In this document: one piece after another, positions 9,839 to 19,261 of the stretch
Layout: each line of letters begins with the position of its first letter
Position numbering within the stretch: position 1 is the stretch's first letter
Origin: Campylobacter rectus
GTDB lineage: Bacteria > Campylobacterota > Campylobacteria > Campylobacterales > Campylobacteraceae
Direction: 5' to 3'
Assembly (NCBI RefSeq): GCF_004803795.1
Contig: NZ_CP012543.1
Span: forward strand, 310,001 to 374,000
Length of the DNA stretch: 64,000 nucleotides
Made by a program: the position numbers and the translations under genes
Notes under the pieces: model-generated
The model's input: the letters and a program-made list of their open reading frames with translations, nothing else
Database searches by the model: none
What the model was told of the DNA's origin: nothing

Positions 9839-10483
9839 TTGAAAATAGTTTTAGCAACATCAAACTCCGACAAAGTGCGCGAAATAAAAGATTTTTTAAA
9901 AGATTACGAAATTTACGCATTGCGCGAAATTTGCGAGCCCTTTGACATCGTCGAGGACGGCGCGACTTTCGCCGCAAACGCGCTAATCAAAGCTCGCGCC
10001 GTGCAGGCAAAACTGCGCAAGCTAAATTTGGCGGACGAGTTTATCGCGCTAAGCGACGATAGCGGCATCAGCGTGGAGGCTCTGGGGGGAAGGCCCGGGA
10101 TTTACTCGGCGAGATTTAGCGATATGAACGAGCAGGGGCAGATAACTGGCAAAAGCGCGACCGATGCTAGCAACCGCGCAAAGCTGATCGCGGAGCTAAA
10201 AGCGCTAAATTTTACTAGCTCGCCCGCGTTTTACACCGCTTGTATCGCGGTTAGCTCAAATTTGGGCGACTTTACGGCGCACGGCTTTATGCACGGCACT
10301 GCCATAAACGAGGAGCGCGGTAGCAACGGCTTTGGCTACGACAGCCTCTTTATCCCCAAAGGCTTTACGCAGACTCTGGGTGAGCTAGATGGCGACACAA
10401 AGCTAAAAATCTCGCACCGATCAAAGGGCCTTGAGCTTATAAAATACGTGCTAAAGAGCCTTGAGGGGAAATTTGGGCGCTAA
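9839..10483 (+). CDS. rdgB: RdgB/HAM1 non-canonical purine NTP pyrophosphatase
   Basis: 214 residues. It hydrolyses XTP, dITP and ITP to monophosphates, keeping deaminated purines out of nucleic acids. Diagnostic motifs: VLATSNSDKVREIK at the N-terminus, LSDDSGISVEALGGRPGIYSARF in two parts (about residues 74-97), GSNGFGYDSLF and SHRSKGL near the end. The start is TTG at 9839, chosen because AAAGGA lies just upstream and the family begins with this strand. Cytoplasmic. The next gene, 109 bases on, has its own promoter-like TATAAT. Confidence 0.92.
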   Translation: MKIVLATSNSDKVREIKDFLKDYEIYALREICEPFDIVEDGATFAANALIKARAVQAKLRKLNLADEFIALSDDSGISVEALGGRPGIYSARFSDMNEQGQITGKSATDASNRAKLIAELKALNFTSSPAFYTACIAVSSNLGDFTAHGFMHGTAINEERGSNGFGYDSLFIPKGFTQTLGELDGDTKLKISHRSKGLELIKYVLKSLEGKFGR

Positions 10484-10559
10484 ATTTCAAGCGCGAAAGA
10501 GAAAGCAAATTTGCGCGGCAAAACCTGGCTAAATTTGCCGTCCCTTAACGTTAGCGCGG

Positions 10560-10565
10560 TATAAT
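10560..10565 (+). promoter_or_regulatory. -10 promoter element for the HAD phosphatase gene
   Basis: TATAAT preceded by G/C-rich bases, 27 bases before the start codon, matching the Campylobacter sigma-70 -10 box. Confidence 0.5.
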
Positions 10566-10592
10566 CGCGCAAATTTAAAATTTGAGACGAAG

Positions 10593-11180
10593 ATGAATTT
10601 GGTTTTATTCGACTTTGACGGGACGATCACGCGCGACGACTCGCTGCTGGAGTTTATCGCTTACGTCGTAGGATTTAAGAAATTTTTTAGGGGGATTTTT
10701 TGGCTTTCGCCCGTTTTGATCGGCTATAAGCTAAAAATTTGCAGCAACAACTACGCTCGCAGGCGGCTGATGACGTACTTTTTCGCGGGCATGAGCGCGG
10801 ATAAATTCGCTCAAATTTGCAAAAAATACTCAAACACGCACATCGAGGATATCGTGAAATTTTCCGCGATGGCAAAGATCGCCGAGTATAAGGCAAACGG
10901 CGACAAGGTCGTGATCGTGACGGCGTCGCTCGAGGACTGGCTAGCTCCGTGGTGTCAGGCGCAGGAGCTTGGGCTGCTTGGCACTCGCATCAAGAAAAAG
11001 GGCGGCGTGATAACGGGCGAGATAGACGGCGCCAACTGCTACGGCGCGGAGAAGGTGCGCCGCGTGCGCGAGGCGTATGACACGGACGCCTTTGAGCGCG
11101 TGATCGCATACGGCGACAGCAGGGGCGACAAGGAGATGCTGGAGTTTGCCGACGAGGCGCATTATAGGGTGTTTGAGTGA
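10593..11180 (+). CDS. HAD-IB family phosphatase
   Basis: 195 residues. HAD motif I is FDFDGTITRDD (residues 6-16) with the nucleophile and acid/base aspartates. Motif II is VIVTASLE, and motif III/IV is AYGDSRGDKEM. This places it in subfamily IB, with phosphoserine phosphatase-like enzymes. Short and soluble; substrate unknown. It ends at a strong bidirectional terminator shared with the convergent OLD-nuclease gene. Confidence 0.85.
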   Translation: MNLVLFDFDGTITRDDSLLEFIAYVVGFKKFFRGIFWLSPVLIGYKLKICSNNYARRRLMTYFFAGMSADKFAQICKKYSNTHIEDIVKFSAMAKIAEYKANGDKVVIVTASLEDWLAPWCQAQELGLLGTRIKKKGGVITGEIDGANCYGAEKVRRVREAYDTDAFERVIAYGDSRGDKEMLEFADEAHYRVFE

Positions 11181-11186
11181 AATTTA

Positions 11187-11218
11187 AAAAGCCAAGACGC
11201 AACCGAGCCTTGGCTTTT
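11187..11218. terminator. Bidirectional stem-loop terminator
   Basis: AAAAGCCAAG (11187-11196) pairs with CTTGGCTTTT (11209-11218) around a 12-base loop, leaving a T-run on each strand between two convergent genes. Confidence 0.85.
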
Positions 11219-11224
11219 GTGCGG

Positions 11225-13561
11225 TTAAAATGTCAATAAATAATCAAATAGTTTAAAGAAATTCTCTTTGGTCTCTTTGTCTATCTCGATTTTGCCTTGC
11301 TCGACTTCGTTTTTAAATTTGCTCGATATCTCGCTTGATTTTTTATCCATTTCAAATTTTGTTCTCAAATCGGCGCTGAAAAAATCCTCTATTTCTTTAA
11401 AATTAGGATATTTTTCCTTAAATTGTTCATTGTTCAGTATTGCTATAAATTTATCGTTGTTTAGCTTCGCCATAGCTTGTCCCGCCTTATCGCCATCTAC
11501 TAAAAGTAGCGCCTTGCCGTCTTTTGCCGTTCTGGCTAGCGTTTTTAGCTCATTTGCTATGTTTTTTTGGTCTTTAGCTATCACTATATTTATTTTACTT
11601 TGTCGCTGTTCCATTCCGTTCATTTTTCCGAGTCCGCTTATTGGTAAGAACAGTAGCCTTTCCTCACTGCTTCGCTCTTTTTCGTATAAAAAATTTATAG
11701 CTGTTAAGTAATTGTAATCGGTTATCCCCTCGACGAAAATAAGCTTATCATCGTAGCCTACCAAGCTAAGATACTCCACTCCAAGACCTCTTTTTATCTG
11801 GGCTAAAGTATCGGCTTCATGATCTGGTATTATGGAAAAGTCATTTACTATAGTTGAGCCTTTGCTGCTAGATTTTACTATCCTTATCTCGTCAAGATGG
11901 CGAATATCTAAAATATGATTTGAGTGAGTAGAAACGATAAAAGTTATACCGTTTTTTTGTCCAAATTCTTTTAAAAATTTACGAATATCTTTTTGAGCCG
12001 GTATGCTTAGATGATTTTCTATCTCGTCTATCAGGACTATATCGCCGCTGTCTACTTTGTCTTGGTATAAAAAGTTAAAAAACAGATTGAAAAATTTTTT
12101 AAAACCGACGCTTTGCTCGCTTAGGCTTATGGTTTCATTATTTTTGGCAATAGAAAAAGAGATACTTTGGTTTTCCAAATTTATCTCAAATCCATAAACA
12201 TCACTATCTGATTTGGAATAATAAAGCTCATTAAAGCGTACATTTATAGTTTCTTTTAAGATTTTATTTATCTCCTTTTCTGCTGTATTGTAAAAACTAG
12301 CACCTTTATCTTTTGATTTTTCGTAAATTTTTTGTAGTTTTGATATATCAAATTTTATGGCATTAAACAATGCGATAAAAAACTCATTTTCTAATAACTG
12401 ATCGGGTGTTGTTTTTAGATTTTCGTTTTTTATTTCATGTTCTTTGTAAAATATGATGTTTGGTATTACAGGGTCACACCGCAATAGTTCAGTAACCAAT
12501 GCTTTTATGTCTATAAATTTTGGAAGTCCCGGCTTTTGACTGTTGTAGTAATAAACTTGTTTATTGTCTTCCCATAATTCAGTCAAAATTTCTCGTAGCC
12601 TATCATAATACCTTTCAAATTTATCGTATTCTCGGCGAAATATCGCACTACTTATATCTTTTGAAAGTTCATCAAAAATTTGCTTATCTTTTTGTCTATA
12701 TCTACTATTTTCTTTATAGTTTTCAATATACCAATCCGTAAGTTTTTTAAATTCATTTTTTATCTTATTTAGGGTTTCAAACCATGGATAACTAGAACTC
12801 CATGTTGCTATATTTTTGCTGTTTAGCCAAATTTTAAACTCATATTTTTGCAAATTTTCAATATTCTTATCATCAGAGTCTTTAAATTTATCATTCAGAT
12901 ATTTTTTTAGTTCTCTCGCATCGTCTAAATCTATGCCTTCTATATCTTTTTTATCGGATATAAATTTCAATTTACAAGATAGTTTTATCGCTTTATCGTG
13001 GTTTTTTGCTTTATCGAATTCTCTATCGAAAACTCCAAAGCACTCAAGTATTTCCCCGCCCCTTTTCGTGCTACAAAGATAGACTTCTTTATGCTCGGGT
13101 AGTATTATTCTTATTTCTTCCTTCTGTCCTTTTTCATCGTAATCATGTAGTGCATAAATATCACTTGTGTTAAATTTATCATTTAAATTTTGTATATACT
13201 GTTGGGTTGTTAAATTTTGTTTTTTACTGATTGTTTCTAGTGGTTTTTGAGTAAATGTTACACCAAAAATTTTATCTTGAAATAAATTTTCGTCTATTTC
13301 GGAGTCCATACCTGATTCGTTTAAAATATCCTCAGTTAACGTAACCCTTGTTTCGTTGTATTCATCGAAATCAAAGAAATTGGGCCTATCGCCTTTGTTT
13401 AAATCTACATTTTGCAAAGTGCCTATAGCGCTTAAAACATTGCTCTTTCCAACGTTATTTTCGCCTAAAAGGACTATTAGTCCGCCGTCTTGCGGTATTT
13501 TTAGCTCCGCAGGCGCATCTATGCCTATGTTTCTATAGTTTGAGATAATAATTTTACGCAT
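11225..13561 (-). CDS. OLD-family ATPase/TOPRIM endonuclease
   Basis: 778 residues. The RecF/SMC-type ATPase has Walker A GENNVGKS (33-40), a signature-like SEQSVGFKK (481-489), Walker B IVLIDEIENH (508-517) and the switch STHS (544-547). A long helical insertion fills about 190-440. The C-terminus is a TOPRIM domain: LIFVEGITD (607-615, catalytic Glu) and LLLVDGDKAG (685-694, metal-binding Asp pair). This is the layout of overcoming-lysogenization-defect (OLD) nucleases, which include Gabija GajA and related phage-defence effectors. No UvrD-type helicase lies next to it, so it is not standard Gabija. It overlaps an upstream HTH gene by 8 bases, forming a two-gene unit. It is AT-rich compared with its surroundings. 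Confidence 0.85.
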   Translation of the reverse strand: MRKIIISNYRNIGIDAPAELKIPQDGGLIVLLGENNVGKSNVLSAIGTLQNVDLNKGDRPNFFDFDEYNETRVTLTEDILNESGMDSEIDENLFQDKIFGVTFTQKPLETISKKQNLTTQQYIQNLNDKFNTSDIYALHDYDEKGQKEEIRIILPEHKEVYLCSTKRGGEILECFGVFDREFDKAKNHDKAIKLSCKLKFISDKKDIEGIDLDDARELKKYLNDKFKDSDDKNIENLQKYEFKIWLNSKNIATWSSSYPWFETLNKIKNEFKKLTDWYIENYKENSRYRQKDKQIFDELSKDISSAIFRREYDKFERYYDRLREILTELWEDNKQVYYYNSQKPGLPKFIDIKALVTELLRCDPVIPNIIFYKEHEIKNENLKTTPDQLLENEFFIALFNAIKFDISKLQKIYEKSKDKGASFYNTAEKEINKILKETINVRFNELYYSKSDSDVYGFEINLENQSISFSIAKNNETISLSEQSVGFKKFFNLFFNFLYQDKVDSGDIVLIDEIENHLSIPAQKDIRKFLKEFGQKNGITFIVSTHSNHILDIRHLDEIRIVKSSSKGSTIVNDFSIIPDHEADTLAQIKRGLGVEYLSLVGYDDKLIFVEGITDYNYLTAINFLYEKERSSEERLLFLPISGLGKMNGMEQRQSKINIVIAKDQKNIANELKTLARTAKDGKALLLVDGDKAGQAMAKLNNDKFIAILNNEQFKEKYPNFKEIEDFFSADLRTKFEMDKKSSEISSKFKNEVEQGKIEIDKETKENFFKLFDYLLTF

Positions 13562-14066
13562 TTTTTTCTCCTTTGATATTTAGCTTAAATCCGAGCGCAT
13601 TATAAAACTGTTTTAATGCTTCTAGTTTTTTATCGTCATCATCGCTTAGCTCTTTTTTTCGAGATCTATTATTTGATGTTATTATCTTTTCGCATTCGAG
13701 CAGATAGCTTAAAATAGGGTCAAAAATATCGACCTGAGTTAGCTTTTCTATAAAATTTACCTTCACTTCGTTATCCTTTTTTAGTAAATTTATTATTTGT
13801 TGTTTTTTATCTTGACTGCTTTGGTTTTCTGGTATTGAAATGTTGTTTAAGATAAACGATATAGCATCCATTTTGTTGATTTTGTTTTGGCAGACGTAGT
13901 CGAAAAATCTCAAAATTTTAGAGTCAAATTTATCTCTTTGCCCAATTTCGTATAGTTCTATAAATTTATAAGCCGTAGGACGGGAAATTTTTAAAAGCTC
14001 TGCTAAATCCACTAGCCGCAAATCTATCTCTTTTAATCGTTCTCTTAGCAGCTGTTTTTTTACCAT
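13554..14066 (-). CDS. HTH DNA-binding protein, partner of the OLD nuclease
   Basis: 170 residues. A helix-turn-helix occupies about 17-41 (LVDLAELLKISRPTAYKFI), followed by a helical, charged domain with no recognised family. Its 3' end overlaps the OLD nuclease gene by 8 bases, so they are translationally coupled. A 17-base near-perfect palindrome 59 bases before its start is a plausible operator, so autoregulation of the pair is likely (inference). AT-rich like its partner. Whether it is only a repressor or also a structural subunit of the system cannot be told. Confidence 0.75.
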   Translation of the reverse strand: MVKKQLLRERLKEIDLRLVDLAELLKISRPTAYKFIELYEIGQRDKFDSKILRFFDYVCQNKINKMDAISFILNNISIPENQSSQDKKQQIINLLKKDNEVKVNFIEKLTQVDIFDPILSYLLECEKIITSNNRSRKKELSDDDDKKLEALKQFYNALGFKLNIKGEKNA

Positions 14067-14124
14067 GTCGCCTCTTTAATTTTTTAAAATTATAGCTTGT
14101 TTTATGAAAAATGTCAATATATTT

Positions 14125-14141
14125 TTTACATAATATGTAAA
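14125..14141. promoter_or_regulatory. Palindromic operator candidate of the HTH-OLD unit
   Basis: TTTACATAATATGTAAA: 8-base arms around a single central A, 59-75 bases upstream of the HTH gene start, in the only obvious promoter region of the pair. Confidence 0.5.
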
Positions 14142-14900
14142 GTATGTATTATTGGAAATTTAAAATTTTAATGATGTACAAGATTAAAATATGGTAGTTT
14201 GATGTATTTTGTCGGTGAGTATATCGAGGAATTAGAGAAGATAATCGCGTAATGATTGTGGTATTTTTGCAAATTGGTTCTGTAATCTCTAGAGGAGATT
14301 GCAAATCGGTGCTTGTTTTAATTAAAAACAAAAACAGCAAAGTTATATCAAATACGCTTCTGATATCTTTTTTAAAAGACTAGGTGGGTGCAAATCAAAC
14401 AGTGTCTGCGGTGTCGCACAAAATCTCAAAAGAGCAAACGAAGCGGTAAAATTTCGCCTAAATTTTAAAATTTTACCGCCCAAAAAATTAATTTTGCAGT
14501 GCGTAAATTTCATTGCTACGCCGCATTTGCGCAGCGTTGTGTGCCGGCAATCGCCATAAGTTCGTTTAAAACCTCATCAAATTTTACCTGCAACCGCAAA
14601 TACTAGAACTCAAATTTGATCTCAAATTTAAACCATTTTTAGCACTTCGACCATCTCGCCCTTTGCGATAAATTCGGTTTCTTTGGGGATGATTAAAAGC
14701 GCTGCATTTTTGCGAATCAAACGGCGTCGGCGCAGCTAACTAAAAGTCAGAATTTGACGCCCTTGCAGTTAAATTTAAAACAGGCTCAAATTCGGTTTTT
14801 GCCTAAATTTGAGACGGACTTAAAATTTTAGTTTTAAATCGGAGCTAAAATTGCCTCCGGCTTTACGCGAAACTCTACTGCTAATTTAAAACTTAGCGCC
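14142..14900. other. Intergenic region with a moeA remnant and a hairpin
   Basis: No intact gene is seen. The contents are an AT-rich part (to about 14390), an 11-bp hairpin (GCGGTAAAATT at 14443-14453 with AATTTTACCGC at 14469-14479), and the moeA 3' remnant listed separately. The remainder is AAATTT-rich filler. Confidence 0.55.
14628..14705 (-). pseudogene. moeA: moeA 3'-end remnant
   Basis: Read on the minus strand, these bases encode the last 25 residues of MoeA plus the stop, including IPKETEFIAKGEMVEVLKM. The intact MoeA at 21172 ends VPKETEFIAKGEIVEVLKM. Nucleotide similarity continues about 7 bases past the stop (about 14621 versus 21164), with only a handful of changes over roughly 86 bases. 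Nothing upstream matches moeA. It is a leftover of duplication or recombination and marks the far edge of the TelA/LVIVD block. Confidence 0.9.
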
Positions 14901-17327
14901 TTACTCTTTATCCGCAAAGTTTAAATTTTGCTCGCTTATTTTTTGGTTTAAATTTAGCATTATCATAAAGGCTTCTTTGACGTATTTATCCGAGAATTTT
15001 ACGGCTTTACCTTTTACGTATTCCATGTGGCTTGGTCTAGTATACATCCTGCTTCCTAGCAGCAACACTCCTTGATCCGCCACGTTTAGCATCTCGTAAA
15101 AGGGGGTTTCGTCGCCTAGATCAGTCACGTAGGCTTCGTCTGCCTTGCGTCCGTTGCCGTCTATCTCTAGTAGCAGTAGTTTTTTCTCGTCATACGGTCT
15201 TATACCTATTAGATAGCCGTCTTTGTATTTAGTAAAAGCTGAAACCAGAAAATACGCCAAGCTGTTATGGACGGTCGATTTTTTTATAAGCTTGCCGTTG
15301 CTGCTTAGTTTTACGAGTTTGAGCGTTTCCAAATCGTATTTATTTTTTGATCTAAAAAGCGTTGAAATCGAGCCGTCGTTGCCCTCGAGCATATCGTTAA
15401 AAGATCCGTCCATTTCTATTCTGGTATCAAAGATCGCTTTGCCGCTAGGGCTAAATTTTAAAACTCCTAGCTTTTTTACGAACAAGATAAAATTTCCGTC
15501 TTTTGCTTTTATCAGCTTTTCAAGCCCTTCTTTGGGCTTTTTGATCGTTCTTTGCTTGGGTTCTTTTTTGGGGTCTTTAGGATCGTATTCGTATTTGATA
15601 TAAAAGTCGTCCTCTAGATGCGAGACGTCGATTTGCTTTTTCCAGATTATTTTTGCGTTTTTGTCCATTCTAAGTATATTATTTGTGTAGTCGCATGCTA
15701 TAAATTCGTCTTTATCCGTCGGCGCTACGTGTTTTAAGGGATATGGGAGTTTGTTTGAGATTTCGTTTGTTGCTTTGTCTATGACGTAGGTTGTTTTTTC
15801 GTTTCCTATTACGTAGTAGCTTTGCATTTGAGCCGCTATTAGTTGGGCTGTTCCTTGATAGTTTTTATCGACTACTTTTCTCCAAATTTCTCGCCCGTTT
15901 TTATCGACCTTCATAAAAAGATCAGGCGTCCTTGCTTGCTCGTGCTCTCCGGCTAATATATATCCGTCTTCCGTAGGCACCGCTATGCTGACGGAGGCAA
16001 AACCGTTTTGCGAAAACGGTAAATCCCAAATGGGCTTTGATTTGTCTATGGCTCTACCGGAGTCCTGGGGTTCTTTGATTTTTACTTCATTTTTTGCCGT
16101 TTTTTCCATCAAAGCGTCCGCATCGTTGTTAATTACGCTTATAAAGCCTCTAAATTTAACCATCAAAGACACGATAATGCGGCGTTCGTCTAAAGGTAGT
16201 GCTACATTTACGGTGTCGATTTCAGGCGTATAGTAACTTTTTAAGCGCTTAGACTGAAATTTACTAGAGATATCTACGACGTCGATACTAGGCAAAACGG
16301 TATCGTCCCTGCCGTCTTTGCTTCTGGATACGTATGCTATTTTACCGTCGCTACCGATATCAAAAGTATAAATTCTATTACTAACGATATAGTTTTTTAG
16401 ATGCTCGATATTGCTTGTATCGTTGATACCATATACTTTAAAATTATGAAGCTCGTTTGCGTATAGATATTTTTTGTCTGGAGAAATTTGCAAATTTATA
16501 GCGACTTTAAAGTCCTCTTGTTTATAAACCTCTTTTATGCTTTTCGGATCGCTTACGTCAAGCATATGAAGTCCCGCAAAATCGGACATAAAAACGTATT
16601 TGTCCGAGTATATCGCTACATCGCCTTTTTCTATCGGATTAAAAGTTTCCATACTTATAAACTCGCCTATCTTTTTTATATTATCGGATGAAATATCTAA
16701 GATAACCATACCGTTTTTAGCTTTTACGTAGGCTAGTTTGTTATTTGGGTTTATTTTTATTTTAGAGTATCCTTTGGCTTCAAATTTAGCTGCTACATTT
16801 ATATTTTGAGGATCCGTAACATCAAGACGCAAAATACCTAAATTCGGACTTGCTAAGTATAGGCTTTTACCGTCGTTTGACTCGGCGGCTTGGATGTTTT
16901 CTACATTATATCTGGCCTCTGGGAAATAAAAAAGTCCGAGTAGCTTTATATGGTCTAAATTTGATATATCTATCACGCTTATGCCGTCTCTGTCGTGCCC
17001 TAGAGTATAGAGTCTTTTTTTGTCGCGAGATACCATCATGTCGCGCACTTCAAACGGTAATTGGACGGAGTTGTTTATGAGGTCTTTTTTGTATATCGTT
17101 ACGTCGTCATTGTCGGCAAATTTGTCGGTATTTTGCGAAATTTGAGCCTCGACTTTACTCGTCTTTTTTGCCGGTGTTTCAGGACGGCTAATGGTAAAAT
17201 TTTGCGCTAAGTTTTCAGGCTCCTTGTCTGCATATTTTAGGTACAGAAAAACAAAGGGCAAAATTACGATCAAGACGGTAAGATAGATCGTAAATTGCCG
17301 TTTTTTCTTTACGTTAGGATCGATCAT
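14901..17327 (-). CDS. Membrane-anchored LVIVD beta-propeller protein
   Basis: 808 residues. A single N-terminal transmembrane helix (about 14-31) anchors a large, probably periplasmic, domain. Residues about 95-370 contain at least five LVIVD-type blade motifs, such as ISVIDISNLDHI, LRLDVTDPQNI, MVILDISSDNI and LHMLDVSDPKSI. The C-terminal half (about 440-800) looks like a second PQQ/Kelch-type propeller with recurring DGxxL and GGYILAG-like strands. It is the last gene of a three-gene unit (XpaC-like, TelA, this) with 10-base gaps. The function is unknown; the context suggests an envelope complex with TelA. Confidence 0.75.
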   Translation of the reverse strand: MIDPNVKKKRQFTIYLTVLIVILPFVFLYLKYADKEPENLAQNFTISRPETPAKKTSKVEAQISQNTDKFADNDDVTIYKKDLINNSVQLPFEVRDMMVSRDKKRLYTLGHDRDGISVIDISNLDHIKLLGLFYFPEARYNVENIQAAESNDGKSLYLASPNLGILRLDVTDPQNINVAAKFEAKGYSKIKINPNNKLAYVKAKNGMVILDISSDNIKKIGEFISMETFNPIEKGDVAIYSDKYVFMSDFAGLHMLDVSDPKSIKEVYKQEDFKVAINLQISPDKKYLYANELHNFKVYGINDTSNIEHLKNYIVSNRIYTFDIGSDGKIAYVSRSKDGRDDTVLPSIDVVDISSKFQSKRLKSYYTPEIDTVNVALPLDERRIIVSLMVKFRGFISVINNDADALMEKTAKNEVKIKEPQDSGRAIDKSKPIWDLPFSQNGFASVSIAVPTEDGYILAGEHEQARTPDLFMKVDKNGREIWRKVVDKNYQGTAQLIAAQMQSYYVIGNEKTTYVIDKATNEISNKLPYPLKHVAPTDKDEFIACDYTNNILRMDKNAKIIWKKQIDVSHLEDDFYIKYEYDPKDPKKEPKQRTIKKPKEGLEKLIKAKDGNFILFVKKLGVLKFSPSGKAIFDTRIEMDGSFNDMLEGNDGSISTLFRSKNKYDLETLKLVKLSSNGKLIKKSTVHNSLAYFLVSAFTKYKDGYLIGIRPYDEKKLLLLEIDGNGRKADEAYVTDLGDETPFYEMLNVADQGVLLLGSRMYTRPSHMEYVKGKAVKFSDKYVKEAFMIMLNLNQKISEQNLNFADKE

Positions 17328-17337
17328 TTAAGAAGCC

Positions 17338-18504
17338 TCATAAGTCCATTGAAAAAGACGTTTTAAATTCTTGAACTTTTTGCGACTCTTGGATTTTGTT
17401 TTCGAGCTTGGCCGTTACTTCTTTTAGCGCCGTTACTTCGGTTTTGATTTTTTCTACGGCCTTGGCTTTAAATGTATTTATCTTGCCCATGGCCTCTTCT
17501 ATCTGGCTAAAAGCTTGCTTTAGCGTCTCTATATCTAGCGTTGCATCGCCCGACATCTTATAGATTTCGCTTGCTTGCGTGTTTAGTCTTTGTGCGTTGG
17601 ATAAAATCATATCGTTTGCGAATTTTTTAGTCTTTTGGGCTGTTTCGAGCGCATTTTTTTGATTTTGTAGCGTTATAGCCATCGCGATACCGATCTCTAC
17701 GGCTCTTTTTGTTACGGCTTTTACATTTGAGATATTATCTATCAGCTCCCAGTTTGTATTTATGATGAGGTCGCTAGATAAAAATCCCTGCTGCGTGACG
17801 GCTAAAATTTCATATATGCTTCTGATTTTTTTATTTAAATTTAGCAAGACGTTATTTTCGTAAAATTCTCTCTCCTTGGCGTCTAGTTTGGAGACGTTTT
17901 GCTCTATGGATTTTACTATTTTTTCAAATACTACGGCTTTTCGTTGCAAACTTACGGCTTTTTGTTTGTAGTATTGTTTTTCTTCTTGTAAAAGAGCGTT
18001 GTCTTCTCTTAAAATTTTCTCGCCGTCCTCGATGTGCGAAAGAGTATCTTTTATCACTTCTTTTGCGCTTTGAAATTTCTTTAAGTACCTGTTTATCGGC
18101 TTTGCGACAAAGGGAATAAATGCCAAAACGCCTTTTTTATCAAAGTCGAATTTGTGCGGATTTATCTGCTCTAGCTCCTCGTTTAGAGCGATTATGGAGC
18201 GGCTTAAATTTTGCGTTTGCTCGTCTTTTATGTCGTCTAGTTTTGCAAATTTACCCATCAAGAGCGACGAAGAGCTCTCTAGACTTTGCGCGTCTTCGAT
18301 CGTGACACTTTCTAAAATTTCTCTTATCTGCGCACTATCCTTGCCTGATAAAAAAGCTAAAAGCTCTGCTGCTTTTTGAGAAATTTTTTCCTCGTCTTCT
18401 TTGCTAAAATCATCTTTAAAGATCAAATTTTGCATGCTTTTTTCGCTATCTTGCGCATCCTCTTTTATGTAGTCTATTAGTATCTCTTGGCCCGTTTTTT
18501 CCAC
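17338..18504 (-). CDS. TelA/KlaA-family protein (toxic anion resistance family)
   Basis: 388 residues, soluble and mostly helical/coiled-coil. The region from NPHKFDF (about residue 116) through FIPFVAKPINRYLKKFQSAK and the closing long helices follows the TelA family. TelA proteins are linked to tellurite, colicin and phage resistance on plasmids and to envelope stress, but their biochemistry is unclear. It is sandwiched between an XpaC-like membrane protein (10-base gap) and the LVIVD protein (10-base gap). A second TelA-like gene lies at 22635-23708 beyond moeA. Confidence 0.8.
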   Translation of the reverse strand: MEKTGQEILIDYIKEDAQDSEKSMQNLIFKDDFSKEDEEKISQKAAELLAFLSGKDSAQIREILESVTIEDAQSLESSSSLLMGKFAKLDDIKDEQTQNLSRSIIALNEELEQINPHKFDFDKKGVLAFIPFVAKPINRYLKKFQSAKEVIKDTLSHIEDGEKILREDNALLQEEKQYYKQKAVSLQRKAVVFEKIVKSIEQNVSKLDAKEREFYENNVLLNLNKKIRSIYEILAVTQQGFLSSDLIINTNWELIDNISNVKAVTKRAVEIGIAMAITLQNQKNALETAQKTKKFANDMILSNAQRLNTQASEIYKMSGDATLDIETLKQAFSQIEEAMGKINTFKAKAVEKIKTEVTALKEVTAKLENKIQESQKVQEFKTSFSMDL

Positions 18505-18514
18505 TGTTTTCTCC

Positions 18515-19165
18515 TTATTTTTTGTTGATATTTTTTAATACGACCAGCATACGTTCAAGTTCGTTTTGTATGGACGCGATCTCTTTGTCGTTTTGGTTTT
18601 TTGACGCAAGTTCGTTTATGTAGCTATCTAGATATTCTAAAAGCGTTGCGTTTCTAGCCTCGTATATTTGCATTCTTTTTGCGATTTGCTCTTTTTTTGA
18701 TTCGCCCGTCACCGCACTAAGCCCTGCGTTTAGGCTTTTTATGATACTTAAATTTTCTATGTATAAAAATAGCGTTTTGTTTATGAGACTTAAAATTCTA
18801 ACCGAAACTAGGCTTTGGTTGGAAAATATTTTTCTGGCAAAAACCCGCACCGCTTCTATCTTTTTAAAAATATTTTCCCTGTCGCTCAGGCTAAAATCAG
18901 AAATGACCCTGGCCTCTAAAAGCGTAAATTTTTCCTTTTCTCTTTCAAATTTATAGGTAGGTAGGGTTTTTGTGTAGCTAAGATAAAATGCCGCAAACCA
19001 AAGCGCGCTAAGAAAAAATAGCACGATAAAAATGTCCGTTTTAAAAGGCGACCATTTTAAAAACAAAACCGCTAATATAAAGCTATACAAGGCGCCAAAA
19101 ACCAGGAAAAACGAATAGAAAAAATAGGGCTTTTTTCTAAAAAAATATATTATTTGCTCATTCAA
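18515..19165 (-). CDS. XpaC-like two-helix membrane protein
   Basis: 216 residues. Two membrane helices (about 14-34 and 43-63) are followed by a cytoplasmic helical domain. The layout and the position directly upstream of telA match XpaC-type proteins that accompany TelA in many bacteria. Sequence alone does not prove the family, so the name rests on context. It is first in the three-gene unit; the start ATG lies after an AT-rich spacer that could hold the promoter. Confidence 0.6.
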   Translation of the reverse strand: MNEQIIYFFRKKPYFFYSFFLVFGALYSFILAVLFLKWSPFKTDIFIVLFFLSALWFAAFYLSYTKTLPTYKFEREKEKFTLLEARVISDFSLSDRENIFKKIEAVRVFARKIFSNQSLVSVRILSLINKTLFLYIENLSIIKSLNAGLSAVTGESKKEQIAKRMQIYEARNATLLEYLDSYINELASKNQNDKEIASIQNELERMLVVLKNINKK

Positions 19166-19261
19166 GATAGTTGCTTTTTGTTAAATTTTAGATACTGATT
19201 ATATCAAAAATTAGTTCAAAAGTTACTTTTTATTTATCGTTTGGGTTGTATATTTTAAATT

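Noticed and set aside
11225-14066. Assignment as Gabija or PARIS
   Set aside because: No UvrD-like helicase is adjacent, and the ATPase and TOPRIM are in one protein with an HTH partner, so neither fits directly.
14149-14340. 63-codon frame upstream of the HTH gene
   Set aside because: AT-rich, no ribosome site, no resemblance to known proteins.
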